A stretch of 64,000 nt of DNA from Sphingobacteriales bacterium (GTDB lineage Bacteria > Bacteroidota > Bacteroidia > Chitinophagales > UBA2359): the NCBI GenBank assembly GCA_016700115.1, contig CP064999.1, positions 5,902,412 through 5,966,411 on the forward strand. Direction: 5' to 3'. The translations under genes were made by a program, and so were the position numbers. Each line of letters begins with the position of its first letter. Within the stretch, counting starts at the first letter, position 1. This document shows, piece by piece, positions 25,984-34,027 of the stretch. The notes beneath the pieces were generated by a model. It was not told where the DNA came from and made no database searches. It was given only the letters and a program-made list of their open reading frames with translations.

Positions 25984-27648
25984 TTAAAATTCAAAATCCC
26001 CCCGTGCATATCTCGAATACAAATCCTGTAATTCTACCATCGGCATACAGTCGGAACCCTCTGCTTTATTGTAGGCAGTAAACAGATGTTTATCCATCCA
26101 CCACTTGCCGGAAACTTCCTTTTCGGCAGTTGTGGTAAACCGTAGGGCATAGACTTCTACCCTGATAAAAGCAGGCGACCGGTCGGCAAAAGGATTTTTT
26201 TCAAGAAGGGAAACTACTTCTTTTTTCTGATGATGCAGTGCCTCTACAAAGCGGCATATCCACGCATTATCCTTTGTATAATAGGGATTTAACAAATTCT
26301 GCGGGGCGTAATGTGGCGGCAACGGGTTGGCATTGTACGCCCCCACGCCTATTGTTTCGTAATACATCAGATGGTCAATACGGGGATAGTAAGGCGCAAA
26401 AAACCGGAGCTTTTGAGAAACACCGGAAGGCACATATCTAAAGGTATAGGGCAACCAAATAACCCCATCTCGACTGCCCTCAAAACGCAACTCTACCCTG
26501 AAACGGGTCATGTCTTTAAAAACCCCGTAAGGGCTTGATAACCTGAAATTTGCCCCAAGGCGGTAAATGTTATTTACCCAGTTCACCGGCCTTGGTAAAT
26601 TCTTCGACCCCTCGAAATAAAAAGGATAGCTGAGATGGTTTTGAGGATTGTGCATTTGGGGTGTAAACAGAAAAATGAGATAGACCATTTGCATAGTCCC
26701 AACAAAAAGGCCAACAACCAACACCAAACGACCGACCACCCATCGCACTCCTCCCCCATCGAACCGATAAGGAACAGGTTCCTGATTGCTTAACCGAGTG
26801 CCAAAGTCTTTATCGTGCAGCAACACAACACTCAAGGCAATGGATAATACATTAAAATAACCATAATTGCCCGATAGCATAATTAGCAGGGTAATTGCGG
26901 TAAAACTCAACAAGGCGATAAATCGAAAAATACGGACTCCAAAAACAAAAAACGGCACAATCATCTCGACCAAAAAGGTTACAACGATGGTAAAGGTAAA
27001 CCATGCCTGCGGCAATTTATGAAAATACCATGCCAATGGGGTGGGCATGGGTTGATTGGGGAAAAAGTAGTGGAAAAAAGTGAAATTTACCCAACTCTCG
27101 CCAGGGTGGTAAAACTTCACCATGCCCATCGAAAACCACAAACGGAACAACAAGAGTTTCAGTAAAAACGCTATCAGATAAGGCAGATAACCGAGATAGC
27201 GAAAACAAAAAGCAGTCAATACAACTAAAAAACCAACTTCGGCCAAAAAAACATCAATAATAATAATGGTGAAATCGCCGCCGATGGTGAGAATAGAAAC
27301 AAAACACACCCATGCCATCAAGGAACTGATATGCGGAAGTACATTTAAAACCATCCCTAAAGCCCCGACACCTCCCAACAACACCAAAACCAACAACATG
27401 GTATCGGTCGGAAACAGCCAAAACAGACTGGGGAAATGCAACCACGCCAACCAACCTTCCTGCGAAAATGCAGTTTTCAATAAGTTCGCAGCAGGCAATA
27501 ACCCCTCCGAACCCATCAACCCCTTTATCTGAAAGGTAAACGGTAGTAGCGCAATCAAATACACCATCCCCACCAACCTGACCAACCATTGTGCCGATCG
27601 CTGATTGTATGAAACCTCAAAAATCTTTTGTAAAACAGAACCTACCAT
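25984..27648 (-). CDS. lipase maturation factor (LMF)-like membrane protein
   Basis: The 554-residue polytopic membrane protein has about eight or more hydrophobic segments in residues 20-330, then a soluble C-terminal domain of about 220 residues. Several stretches match the lipase maturation factor family: DVFLAEVGFLVVLTAF, FRLWFSMGMVKF followed by ESWVNFTFFHYFFPNQP, MPTPLAWYFHKLP, VEMIVPFFVFG and LSGNYGYFNVL. In animals LMF1 helps lipases fold in the ER; the bacterial proteins are uncharacterised. The C-terminal region probably faces the periplasm. The frame begins at a TTG (27669); the ATG at 27648 is preferred. It is the first gene of an all-minus run with two lipoproteins behind it. Confidence 0.75.
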   Translation of the reverse strand: MVGSVLQKIFEVSYNQRSAQWLVRLVGMVYLIALLPFTFQIKGLMGSEGLLPAANLLKTAFSQEGWLAWLHFPSLFWLFPTDTMLLVLVLLGGVGALGMVLNVLPHISSLMAWVCFVSILTIGGDFTIIIIDVFLAEVGFLVVLTAFCFRYLGYLPYLIAFLLKLLLFRLWFSMGMVKFYHPGESWVNFTFFHYFFPNQPMPTPLAWYFHKLPQAWFTFTIVVTFLVEMIVPFFVFGVRIFRFIALLSFTAITLLIMLSGNYGYFNVLSIALSVVLLHDKDFGTRLSNQEPVPYRFDGGGVRWVVGRLVLVVGLFVGTMQMVYLIFLFTPQMHNPQNHLSYPFYFEGSKNLPRPVNWVNNIYRLGANFRLSSPYGVFKDMTRFRVELRFEGSRDGVIWLPYTFRYVPSGVSQKLRFFAPYYPRIDHLMYYETIGVGAYNANPLPPHYAPQNLLNPYYTKDNAWICRFVEALHHQKKEVVSLLEKNPFADRSPAFIRVEVYALRFTTTAEKEVSGKWWMDKHLFTAYNKAEGSDCMPMVELQDLYSRYARGDFEF

Positions 27649-27700
27649 CACAAACAGATATGAAACCAATTTTTACCCTATCTTTCCGATTTTAGGGGGA

Positions 27701-27742
27701 AGACGTAAGACTTAAGACAAAAGATGTTAGATGTAAGAAGTG
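27701..27742. repeat. heptanucleotide array AGACnnA (6 units)
   Basis: Six heptamers in a row: AGACGTA, AGACTTA, AGACAAA, AGATGTT, AGATGTA, AGAAGTG. They are the reverse complement of the family at 27844-27994, so the two arrays face each other. Between them lies a hairpin-like CCCCTAACCTCTCC-AAGG-AAGGAA (27787-27810). Confidence 0.7.
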
Positions 27743-27843
27743 GGACTGATAGAATAGTTATTGCCTATCGTCTGTTAAAAATCCACCCCTAACCTCTCCA
27801 AGGAAGGAAATTTTTGACTATTGTATATCAAAAGCTGTTTACC

Positions 27844-27994
27844 AACTATTGCCTATCGCCTATTGCCTATCGCCTATTGCCTTTCGTCTATTGTCTTTCG
27901 TCTATTGTCTTTCGTCTTATGTCTATTGTCTTACGTCTATTGTCTTACGTCTATTGTCTTACGTCTATTGTCTTACGTCTATTGTCTTACGTCT
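27844..27994. repeat. heptanucleotide array GCCTATT/GTCTATT/GTCTTAC (about 21 units)
   Basis: Exact 7-bp periodicity: alternating GCCTATC and GCCTATT, then GTCTATT with GTCTTTC, then five repeats of the pair GTCTATT-GTCTTAC. The array ends 27 bp before the ATG of the UbiA-type gene and so lies in its leader or promoter region. Confidence 0.9.
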
Positions 27995-28020
27995 AAAATC
28001 GCAAATCGTAAATTCCCAAA

Positions 28021-28854
28021 ATGACCAACCTCCTGCAAATCTCGCAAAGTATATTCAAAACCCGGATACACGTTGCCGTAATATGCTTTTTCCTATACCA
28101 CAACATTATCTACTATTATCTGAACAACAATGCAGAACCCATTCATCTGCCTGTTTTGTTGGCTTTTGCTATCTGGAATCTGGCACTCTATCTGTTCGAC
28201 AGGGCTTATGACTATAACAAAGACATTATAACCGATGCTCAAGATGCGCTCTCCAACCGTCAGGCACGATGGGGGATTAAAATAGCCCTTGCTTTAACCC
28301 TTTTCCCCATCGGTTTACTTCTCTGTTTCCAATATCCCGTTCTACCCTACCTCTTTTTCATCCCGCTTACCTTTCTCTACACCCTTCCGCTCACGAAGCA
28401 TAATATCCGGGTTAAAAACCTTTTCTTCATCAAAAACCTTTACTCGGCGATTTTTATATGGACGCTACCCCTTGTTGTCATTCTTCGATACTATCAGGGG
28501 TATCCGCAATCCGTACCCCAACTCTTATTTGAAAACTATTACTTTCTGGTTTTTGTGTTGATGGGTGAAATTATTTGGGATTTTAAAGACGTAGCGGCAG
28601 ACAAAGCCCACAAGGTACAAACCCTGCCCGTTGTTCTGGGATTTTCGACAACGAGAATTATTTTGTTTTTAATGCTGACCGTCAATTGCACCTTATTTTA
28701 CCTCCAAACAGGTTATATCAATTACCCTGTTGTCGCATTTTTCCTGCTCTTTATCTTTTTTGCCAAGGAAACTACCCCCGTTTGGTGTTACCACCTGCCG
28801 TTGCTGCTCGTGATTGCCGACAATGTTTGGAAGTTTATAAAGTTCAGAGGGTAA
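28021..28854 (+). CDS. UbiA-family membrane prenyltransferase
   Basis: A 277-residue integral membrane protein with about eight transmembrane segments. The two Asp-rich motifs of UbiA enzymes are present: DRAYDYNKD at residues 60-68 (DxxxDxxxD) and DFKDVAADK at 187-195. These bind the magnesium-diphosphate of an isoprenoid donor, and the enzyme transfers the prenyl group to an aromatic or other acceptor at the membrane. Homologues in Bacteroidota act on quinone, haem, carotenoid or unknown acceptors, and context does not choose. The gene stands alone on the plus strand, starts just after a heptamer array and converges on the ABC gene with only 7 bp between stops. Confidence 0.8.
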   Translation: MTNLLQISQSIFKTRIHVAVICFFLYHNIIYYYLNNNAEPIHLPVLLAFAIWNLALYLFDRAYDYNKDIITDAQDALSNRQARWGIKIALALTLFPIGLLLCFQYPVLPYLFFIPLTFLYTLPLTKHNIRVKNLFFIKNLYSAIFIWTLPLVVILRYYQGYPQSVPQLLFENYYFLVFVLMGEIIWDFKDVAADKAHKVQTLPVVLGFSTTRIILFLMLTVNCTLFYLQTGYINYPVVAFFLLFIFFAKETTPVWCYHLPLLLVIADNVWKFIKFRG

Positions 28855-28861
28855 TTTAGCG

Positions 28862-30115
28862 TTATCGGTTCTCCTGTTTCTTTTTCCAGTGCCACACCAA
28901 ATTGGGGCGGATATGTGCATGAACATCCCTCCAAGGGGTATTTTCTAATTCGGGCAGACAAGAGATTCTGAAAAATATCACCTGTTTAAATTCTAAGGTA
29001 AACCTTCGGGCTTCATCTCCTACCCAAACATCTATATAATACAACCCGTGATTGAACAATCCGGAAGGAAAATGGCAACTCACCTCATAGATTCCGGCTT
29101 CCGTATCAATGGTTTCTAATTGATTAACTGATGATAATACCGGATTTCCGGAAACATGAAAGACCGATATATAAAAGCTTGTAGAATAGCCGGATTGCAA
29201 TTTTTCGTAGGTCAGCTTCAGTTCAAAGTCCATGTCCATTTCTATTCGGTTCAGCAATGCAGGATTGTTTGTTGTTGCTTGCAAAGTTGCGGAATAGAGG
29301 CGGAAAATTTCATTTCCCGGTGCTTCGTTGGGTTGCCATTGCCGGACAGACGGGGCAGGTTTGCCGGCAAATTCTTTTGGCGGAAGCGCACCATAACCCA
29401 TAGCCTCCCATAGAAAACTTTCCATGTATTGTTCAATTACCAAAGAAGGTAAATCGTCTGACAATACTGTACCTTCATGCAGCCATAAACAACGGGTACA
29501 AAGTTGCGAAATCTGACCAAGGTCATGCCCTGCCATTACTACAATGACCCCTGATTTTGCCAGAGTTTTTAACCGTTCATATACTTTGAGCCTGAACTCC
29601 ATATCGCCAACAGCAAGCACCTCGTCAAACAAAAGAATATCTGCTTCTAAAAAAGCAGCGATAGAAAATGCAAGGCGGACATACATCCCGCTGGAATAGT
29701 GTTTGACAGGAGTATCAATAAATGAAGCTATCCCGCTAAATGCCAGAATTTCGTCAAAGCTGCTTCGGATATATTCTTTGGTCATGCCCATAAGAACGCC
29801 ACTCAGAAATATATTCTCCCGGCCGGAAAGTTCGGGATGAAATCCGGTACCGACATCCAATACAGCGGCTATCTTACCCTGATACCTCACCTCTCCCCTG
29901 TCCGGTGATACAATCCGGCTCAGGATTTGCAGCAAAGTGCTTTTTCCGGCACCGTTCCGGCCAATGATGCCCAACACATCTCCTGATTGTAGGGTGAAGC
30001 TGACATCTTTCAACGCATTAAATCCTTCACCCGAGCGACCATCCTTGTAATATGTTTTTCCCAATCCGGCGGCAATCAGCAAGCGTTCATTGGGGGTGAT
30101 GCGGTTTGAGGTCAT
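28862..30115 (-). CDS. polysaccharide-export type ABC transporter ATPase (Wzt/TagH-like)
   Basis: A 417-residue protein. The N-terminal 245 residues form an ABC ATPase: Walker A GRNGAGKST (52-60), a signature region YSSGMYVRLAFS of the type found in Wzt and TagH, Walker B ILLFDEVLAVGD and the switch His in MAGHDL. The C-terminal 170 residues form a beta-rich domain in the position of the Wzt carbohydrate-binding domain, which reads the end of O-antigen or similar chains. The permease partner is not in the window. The gene overlaps the upstream methyltransferase by 4 bp, consistent with polysaccharide modification and export. Confidence 0.85.
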   Translation of the reverse strand: MTSNRITPNERLLIAAGLGKTYYKDGRSGEGFNALKDVSFTLQSGDVLGIIGRNGAGKSTLLQILSRIVSPDRGEVRYQGKIAAVLDVGTGFHPELSGRENIFLSGVLMGMTKEYIRSSFDEILAFSGIASFIDTPVKHYSSGMYVRLAFSIAAFLEADILLFDEVLAVGDMEFRLKVYERLKTLAKSGVIVVMAGHDLGQISQLCTRCLWLHEGTVLSDDLPSLVIEQYMESFLWEAMGYGALPPKEFAGKPAPSVRQWQPNEAPGNEIFRLYSATLQATTNNPALLNRIEMDMDFELKLTYEKLQSGYSTSFYISVFHVSGNPVLSSVNQLETIDTEAGIYEVSCHFPSGLFNHGLYYIDVWVGDEARRFTLEFKQVIFFRISCLPELENTPWRDVHAHIRPNLVWHWKKKQENR

Positions 30116-31077
30116 AAGTCCTGCGGTTTGCGATGCTCTATCTGCATGTAATAGAGATTTTGAAGGAAATAACGTCCGGCACCTTGACTCAGATCATGCA
30201 AAGGTTTGTAACATTTGAGTTCAAAAAAGTCAATGGGAAATACATACTCCTCCCAATTGGTGATTTTTCCGACACCCGTCAATTCCTGAAAATCGTTGGA
30301 AATAGTCAGGTTTTCGAAATCCTCTAACGGGATGTCAATAGTATTGAGCGACATAATTACATAGCCAATTTTGCGGACTATGTCTAAAATATTATTCAAA
30401 TCAGATACATTGTACCGGTATGCGGCGTTGATTTTGCCTATTTCAGCATCTATTTGTTCCTGTAATGCAGGGTAAGGAGCTATCTTTCTGAACAAATCCT
30501 TGATATACAAAGTCCCTCCCGGCTTTAACACTTTCCATGCTGATTGTAAGACTTTTTCAGGGTGGTGAGCATGTCCGAAAGACTCCAAAAAATAAACGAT
30601 ATCGAAAGTTTCGGGTGGATAAAGTTTATCCAATTCGTGGTAATCGCCAGTTTTAACTGTAATCTTATCTTCCAGTCCTGCATGGGAAATTGCATTGGCA
30701 GCCTCTGAGGCCTGTACTTCGGAAATGGTAACTGCTTCGATTCGCACAGGCAATTGGCTTGCAAAATAGATTGCAGGAGCACAGACTCCACATCCTGCAT
30801 CCAAGAGGGTCTGTCCCGCTTCAAGTCCCATACTTTTAAGCTCATAATCCAATAGTTTTTGAACATCCTTGGTTCTGAAGGCTTGAATAACCTGACCATA
30901 GACCTCGAGAAACTTATCGGTGTATTGGTTGTAAAAAACACGCACATCTTCGGAGGTATGCTGAGCTGACTTAGAGGCAGGTGATTTTGATTTCCGCCAA
31001 AAGAAACGGAGCATCGCCAATAACCCTGTAGCTATTGCACCCAAAAAGCCCCATTTAAGGAAACCGTAAGTTTTCAT
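30112..31077 (-). CDS. class I SAM-dependent methyltransferase, membrane-anchored
   Basis: A 321-residue protein with an N-terminal hydrophobic stretch (WGFLGAIATGLLAMLRFFW) that likely tethers it to the inner membrane. The catalytic domain has motif I LLDAGCGVCAPAIYFA, an acidic AVTISE motif II, TFDIVYFLESFGHAHHPEK and LKPGGTLYIKDLF, as in the cyclopropane-synthase/UbiE-like group. It probably methylates a lipid-linked or polysaccharide substrate, judged from its coupling to the ABC exporter ATPase (ATGA overlap) and the dioxygenase gene 42 bp upstream. The acceptor is unknown. Confidence 0.8.
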   Translation of the reverse strand: MKTYGFLKWGFLGAIATGLLAMLRFFWRKSKSPASKSAQHTSEDVRVFYNQYTDKFLEVYGQVIQAFRTKDVQKLLDYELKSMGLEAGQTLLDAGCGVCAPAIYFASQLPVRIEAVTISEVQASEAANAISHAGLEDKITVKTGDYHELDKLYPPETFDIVYFLESFGHAHHPEKVLQSAWKVLKPGGTLYIKDLFRKIAPYPALQEQIDAEIGKINAAYRYNVSDLNNILDIVRKIGYVIMSLNTIDIPLEDFENLTISNDFQELTGVGKITNWEEYVFPIDFFELKCYKPLHDLSQGAGRYFLQNLYYMQIEHRKPQDL

Positions 31078-31119
31078 GTGTTCAGTTTTACAACCGGTTT
31101 TAATTCCCTTTCAGTTGGG

Positions 31120-32136
31120 TTAGTTTAGTTTGAAAAAGTTTTGCAGCTTTGACCAAAATCGCTTGCCCGAACCAGGGTATTGCCTGGAAATAGGTATTTC
31201 CTGCTTTACCATTTTTTTATAGTTCGGATTTAGTTTAATGAGGAGATCTTCAGCATCCGGTGAAGGGTTTTCAGCCTGAAAAGTTTGGAGAAGTTCCGTG
31301 TTTTCGGGAATTTTACCCAACTCCAGTAAGTGAATTTCGTTGAGGTAAAAATCTTCGGCAGCCCGATAGACTTCTATCGCTTTGTTTTCAGAATTTAAGT
31401 GATAATACAATAGTGTAGCATCTGCATGAACCGTTGAACCGGCTGCAACGATTCGCAGTTTGTCGGAGCGGTTGGGGTGTGAACCATGAAACAAAGCGGG
31501 GTGATAGACCAATGCTTCACCGGCTTTGACATTGATTGTCTTTAAATAAGGCAACAAATCCTCAGTAGCCAATATTCGTTTGCTGGGCATGGCCCCGGAA
31601 CGGAAATTGACAAAAAAGCGATGACTATTCGGCAATACATACATGGTTCCATTGCTTTCATCTGTATCTTGTAACGGACACCAAAGCATGGCAGAGGCAA
31701 AAACCTGCTCGTCCACGATATTCCAATCCTGATGCAAAGGCAGATTTGAGGTATTGACCGGAGATTTTACCAAAAAAGAGCCGCCTAACAACTTACCCGC
31801 CTCACAATATCTGCGGGTTGCTGATTGCATAATATTGCAGATGGTTTGATTGACTTTGCGGTTAACCTCTGCAGAATTAAACAGACTGCTCGCATAAAGA
31901 CCTTCTGTTTCATTGGGCATATACCGATTATACAACTCCTTCAACTGTATCAGCTCTTCTGTTTCTAAAAACGGAATAACCATATATCCGTTTTCGAAGA
32001 AAGCCTGTTCCAACCCGGAGTCTTTAAAATATGGTCTGATCATGGGGAAAATGTTTAAAACAAAACTATTGTTTGGGCCGGATGAGTTTGAAGGTTTTTG
32101 ATTTTTTAAATCCATAAGGGCAATGAAGGCATCCAT
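31120..32136 (-). CDS. phytanoyl-CoA dioxygenase (PhyH)-like Fe(II)/2-oxoglutarate oxygenase
   Basis: The 338-residue protein has the facial triad of Fe(II)/2OG oxygenases: HxD in NLPLHQDWN and the distal His in ALFHGSHPNRSDKLR, whose Arg would bind 2-oxoglutarate. SNGTMYVLPNSHR before the distal site is typical of the PhyH family. Such enzymes hydroxylate lipids, small metabolites or sugars. It heads the operon with the methyltransferase and ABC ATPase, so a polysaccharide or glycolipid precursor is a fair guess. The frame is open to a TTG at 32202; the ATG at 32136 is preferred. Confidence 0.8.
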   Translation of the reverse strand: MDAFIALMDLKNQKPSNSSGPNNSFVLNIFPMIRPYFKDSGLEQAFFENGYMVIPFLETEELIQLKELYNRYMPNETEGLYASSLFNSAEVNRKVNQTICNIMQSATRRYCEAGKLLGGSFLVKSPVNTSNLPLHQDWNIVDEQVFASAMLWCPLQDTDESNGTMYVLPNSHRFFVNFRSGAMPSKRILATEDLLPYLKTINVKAGEALVYHPALFHGSHPNRSDKLRIVAAGSTVHADATLLYYHLNSENKAIEVYRAAEDFYLNEIHLLELGKIPENTELLQTFQAENPSPDAEDLLIKLNPNYKKMVKQEIPISRQYPGSGKRFWSKLQNFFKLN

Positions 32137-32235
32137 TTTTACAACAATATCCCCGTTCGAGCAAATATTTGGAGGTAAACACCCATCGCCCCTGTTTATC
32201 AATATAATAATCTGTTCCTTCTTTTAGCTCTTTGG

Positions 32236-33579
32236 TCATAAAGGTCTTAATATTACACCGGTATAATTGAAGGGTGTGATTTGTTTCAATTCGTTCCGGA
32301 TTTGTTCGTTAATGTCTAACCCATCTATAAATTCGTGGATGGACTGTTGTGTGATCTGTTCGTGTGTGCGGCTCAAAGCTTTGAGTGCTTCGTAAGGATT
32401 GGGGTATCCCTCGCGGCGCAAGATGGTTTGTATGCCTTCGGTTACAACTTCCCAGTGTTGTTTCAGGTCGGTTTCCAAAGCGGTGCGATTCAACCGCAGC
32501 TTATTCAATCCTTTAAACAGATTTTTGAGAGCTAAAAGAGTATGCCCTACCGGAACGCCGATATTGCGCAGAACGGTAGAGTCGGTCAGGTCTCGTTGCA
32601 ATCTTGAAACCGGCAGTTTTGCCGACAAATGCCCGAACAGCGCATTGGCAATTCCAAAATTTCCCTCAGCGTTTTCAAAGTCAATAGGATTGACCTTATG
32701 AGGCATGGTAGAAGAACCAACTTCTCCCTCAACAATGGCTTGTTTGAAGTAATCCATCGAGATATACGACCACATATCGCGGCAGAGGTCTATTAAAATG
32801 GTATTGATTCGGGCGAGAGAATCAAATACCGCGCTCAGGTTGTCGTAATGTTCTATTTGTGTGGTGTATTGACTGCGCGACATGCCCAACCCGGCCACAA
32901 AATCGTCTGCAAATCTGAGCCAACCTATTTGAGGGTAGGCAACCTGATGAGCATTAAAATTACCTACTGCTCCTCCAAATTTGGCATTAAAAGGTATTTG
33001 GCGCAAAAGGGTACATTGAATTTGCAACCTTTCACAAAACACCATCAACTCTTTGCCCAACAAAGTGGGTGATGCGGGCTGACCATGAGTTCGGGACAGC
33101 ATAGGCATGTCTAACCATTCAGTTGACTTTTGTTTCAGATATTGAAAAACTTTGTCCAACATAGGATAATATATCTGTTCCAAAGCTTCTTTGAGCATCA
33201 GAGGCGTAGCAGTATTGTTGATATCCTGAGAGGTCAGTCCGAAATGAACAAACTCTTTGACCGCACCCAATCCCATATCCTCCATTTTTTCTTTAATCAG
33301 ATATTCCACAGCTTTGACATCATGATTTACCTTTCGCTCTATTTCTTTAATGCGATGTGCGTCTGCTTCCGAAAATTGCTCATACAGGCTTCTTAAGTGT
33401 ACGAAATCACGATGTGAAACTCCTTGCAAAGCCGGCAAAGGCAGTTGGCATAAGGCTATAAAATATTCGATTTCGACCCTGACCCGATAGCGCATTAGTG
33501 CAAACTCAGAAAAAAAAGGGCTTAACTCGCTTACAGAAGCAATATATCGGCCATCTAATGGGGATATGGCAAATATCAT
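32236..33579 (-). CDS. purB: adenylosuccinate lyase
   Basis: A 447-residue enzyme of the fumarase/aspartase superfamily. It catalyses two steps of purine synthesis, releasing fumarate from SAICAR and from adenylosuccinate. The start MIFAISPLDGRY is characteristic of the long bacterial PurB type. The superfamily signature is GSSTMPHKVNPIDFEN, on the flexible loop with the catalytic Ser, and the conserved THGQPASPT and TTQIEHYD segments are also present. The ATG at 33579 is preferred over the TTG at 33585. It follows no purine gene here, and 99 bp separate it from the PhyH-like gene downstream. Confidence 0.95.
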   Translation of the reverse strand: MIFAISPLDGRYIASVSELSPFFSEFALMRYRVRVEIEYFIALCQLPLPALQGVSHRDFVHLRSLYEQFSEADAHRIKEIERKVNHDVKAVEYLIKEKMEDMGLGAVKEFVHFGLTSQDINNTATPLMLKEALEQIYYPMLDKVFQYLKQKSTEWLDMPMLSRTHGQPASPTLLGKELMVFCERLQIQCTLLRQIPFNAKFGGAVGNFNAHQVAYPQIGWLRFADDFVAGLGMSRSQYTTQIEHYDNLSAVFDSLARINTILIDLCRDMWSYISMDYFKQAIVEGEVGSSTMPHKVNPIDFENAEGNFGIANALFGHLSAKLPVSRLQRDLTDSTVLRNIGVPVGHTLLALKNLFKGLNKLRLNRTALETDLKQHWEVVTEGIQTILRREGYPNPYEALKALSRTHEQITQQSIHEFIDGLDINEQIRNELKQITPFNYTGVILRPL

Positions 33580-34027
33580 AGTCAAACTGTTGTGGATTTG
33601 TGATTAAAGGAACAGGTTGTATTCCATTCCAAATTTATTCGTGTGCGCAAAGTTCGCATTTTTTAAGTGGAATTATAATGCTAACTGTTTAAACGACCGA
33701 AAGAACCCTGTTTCATCTAACCCGAACTAATTTAATGGAGATCATTTTTTAACTATAATTACGCTGAGCTTTAACACAAAAAATTTATTTTCTCAAAACT
33801 GAAAAATTCCATGCTATAAAAATCCAAATACTATTATTGATCTGTAATTTTAGAGTTTAAAAAATAGCCTTTTTGAAGGCTTTATTTTACAGATAAAAAC
33901 TCAGGTAACATACTCATAAGTTTAAGAGTAAATATTACAACGCCAATGGTCCATAAATTGGCCGCAAAGCCTTTTGCCATAACATAGCATACTTTCAAAA
34001 TTTACCACTCACATAAAACACAGCGTA
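33580..34027. other. divergent intergenic region with an isolated hairpin
   Basis: The 448-bp gap between the divergent purB and beta-helix genes is AT-rich. The one clear structure is AGCCTT-TTTG-AAGGCT at 33866-33881 followed by TTATTTT, resembling a terminator although no gene ends there. It could close a small RNA or act as a leader attenuator. I found no convincing -7 box. Confidence 0.4.

Noticed and set aside
27814..28211. Three overlapping frames rich in YCLSS and RLLS over 27814-28211
   Set aside because: They are translations of the heptamer array, which is open in all three plus-strand frames; the UbiA-type gene beginning at 28021 is the real gene.
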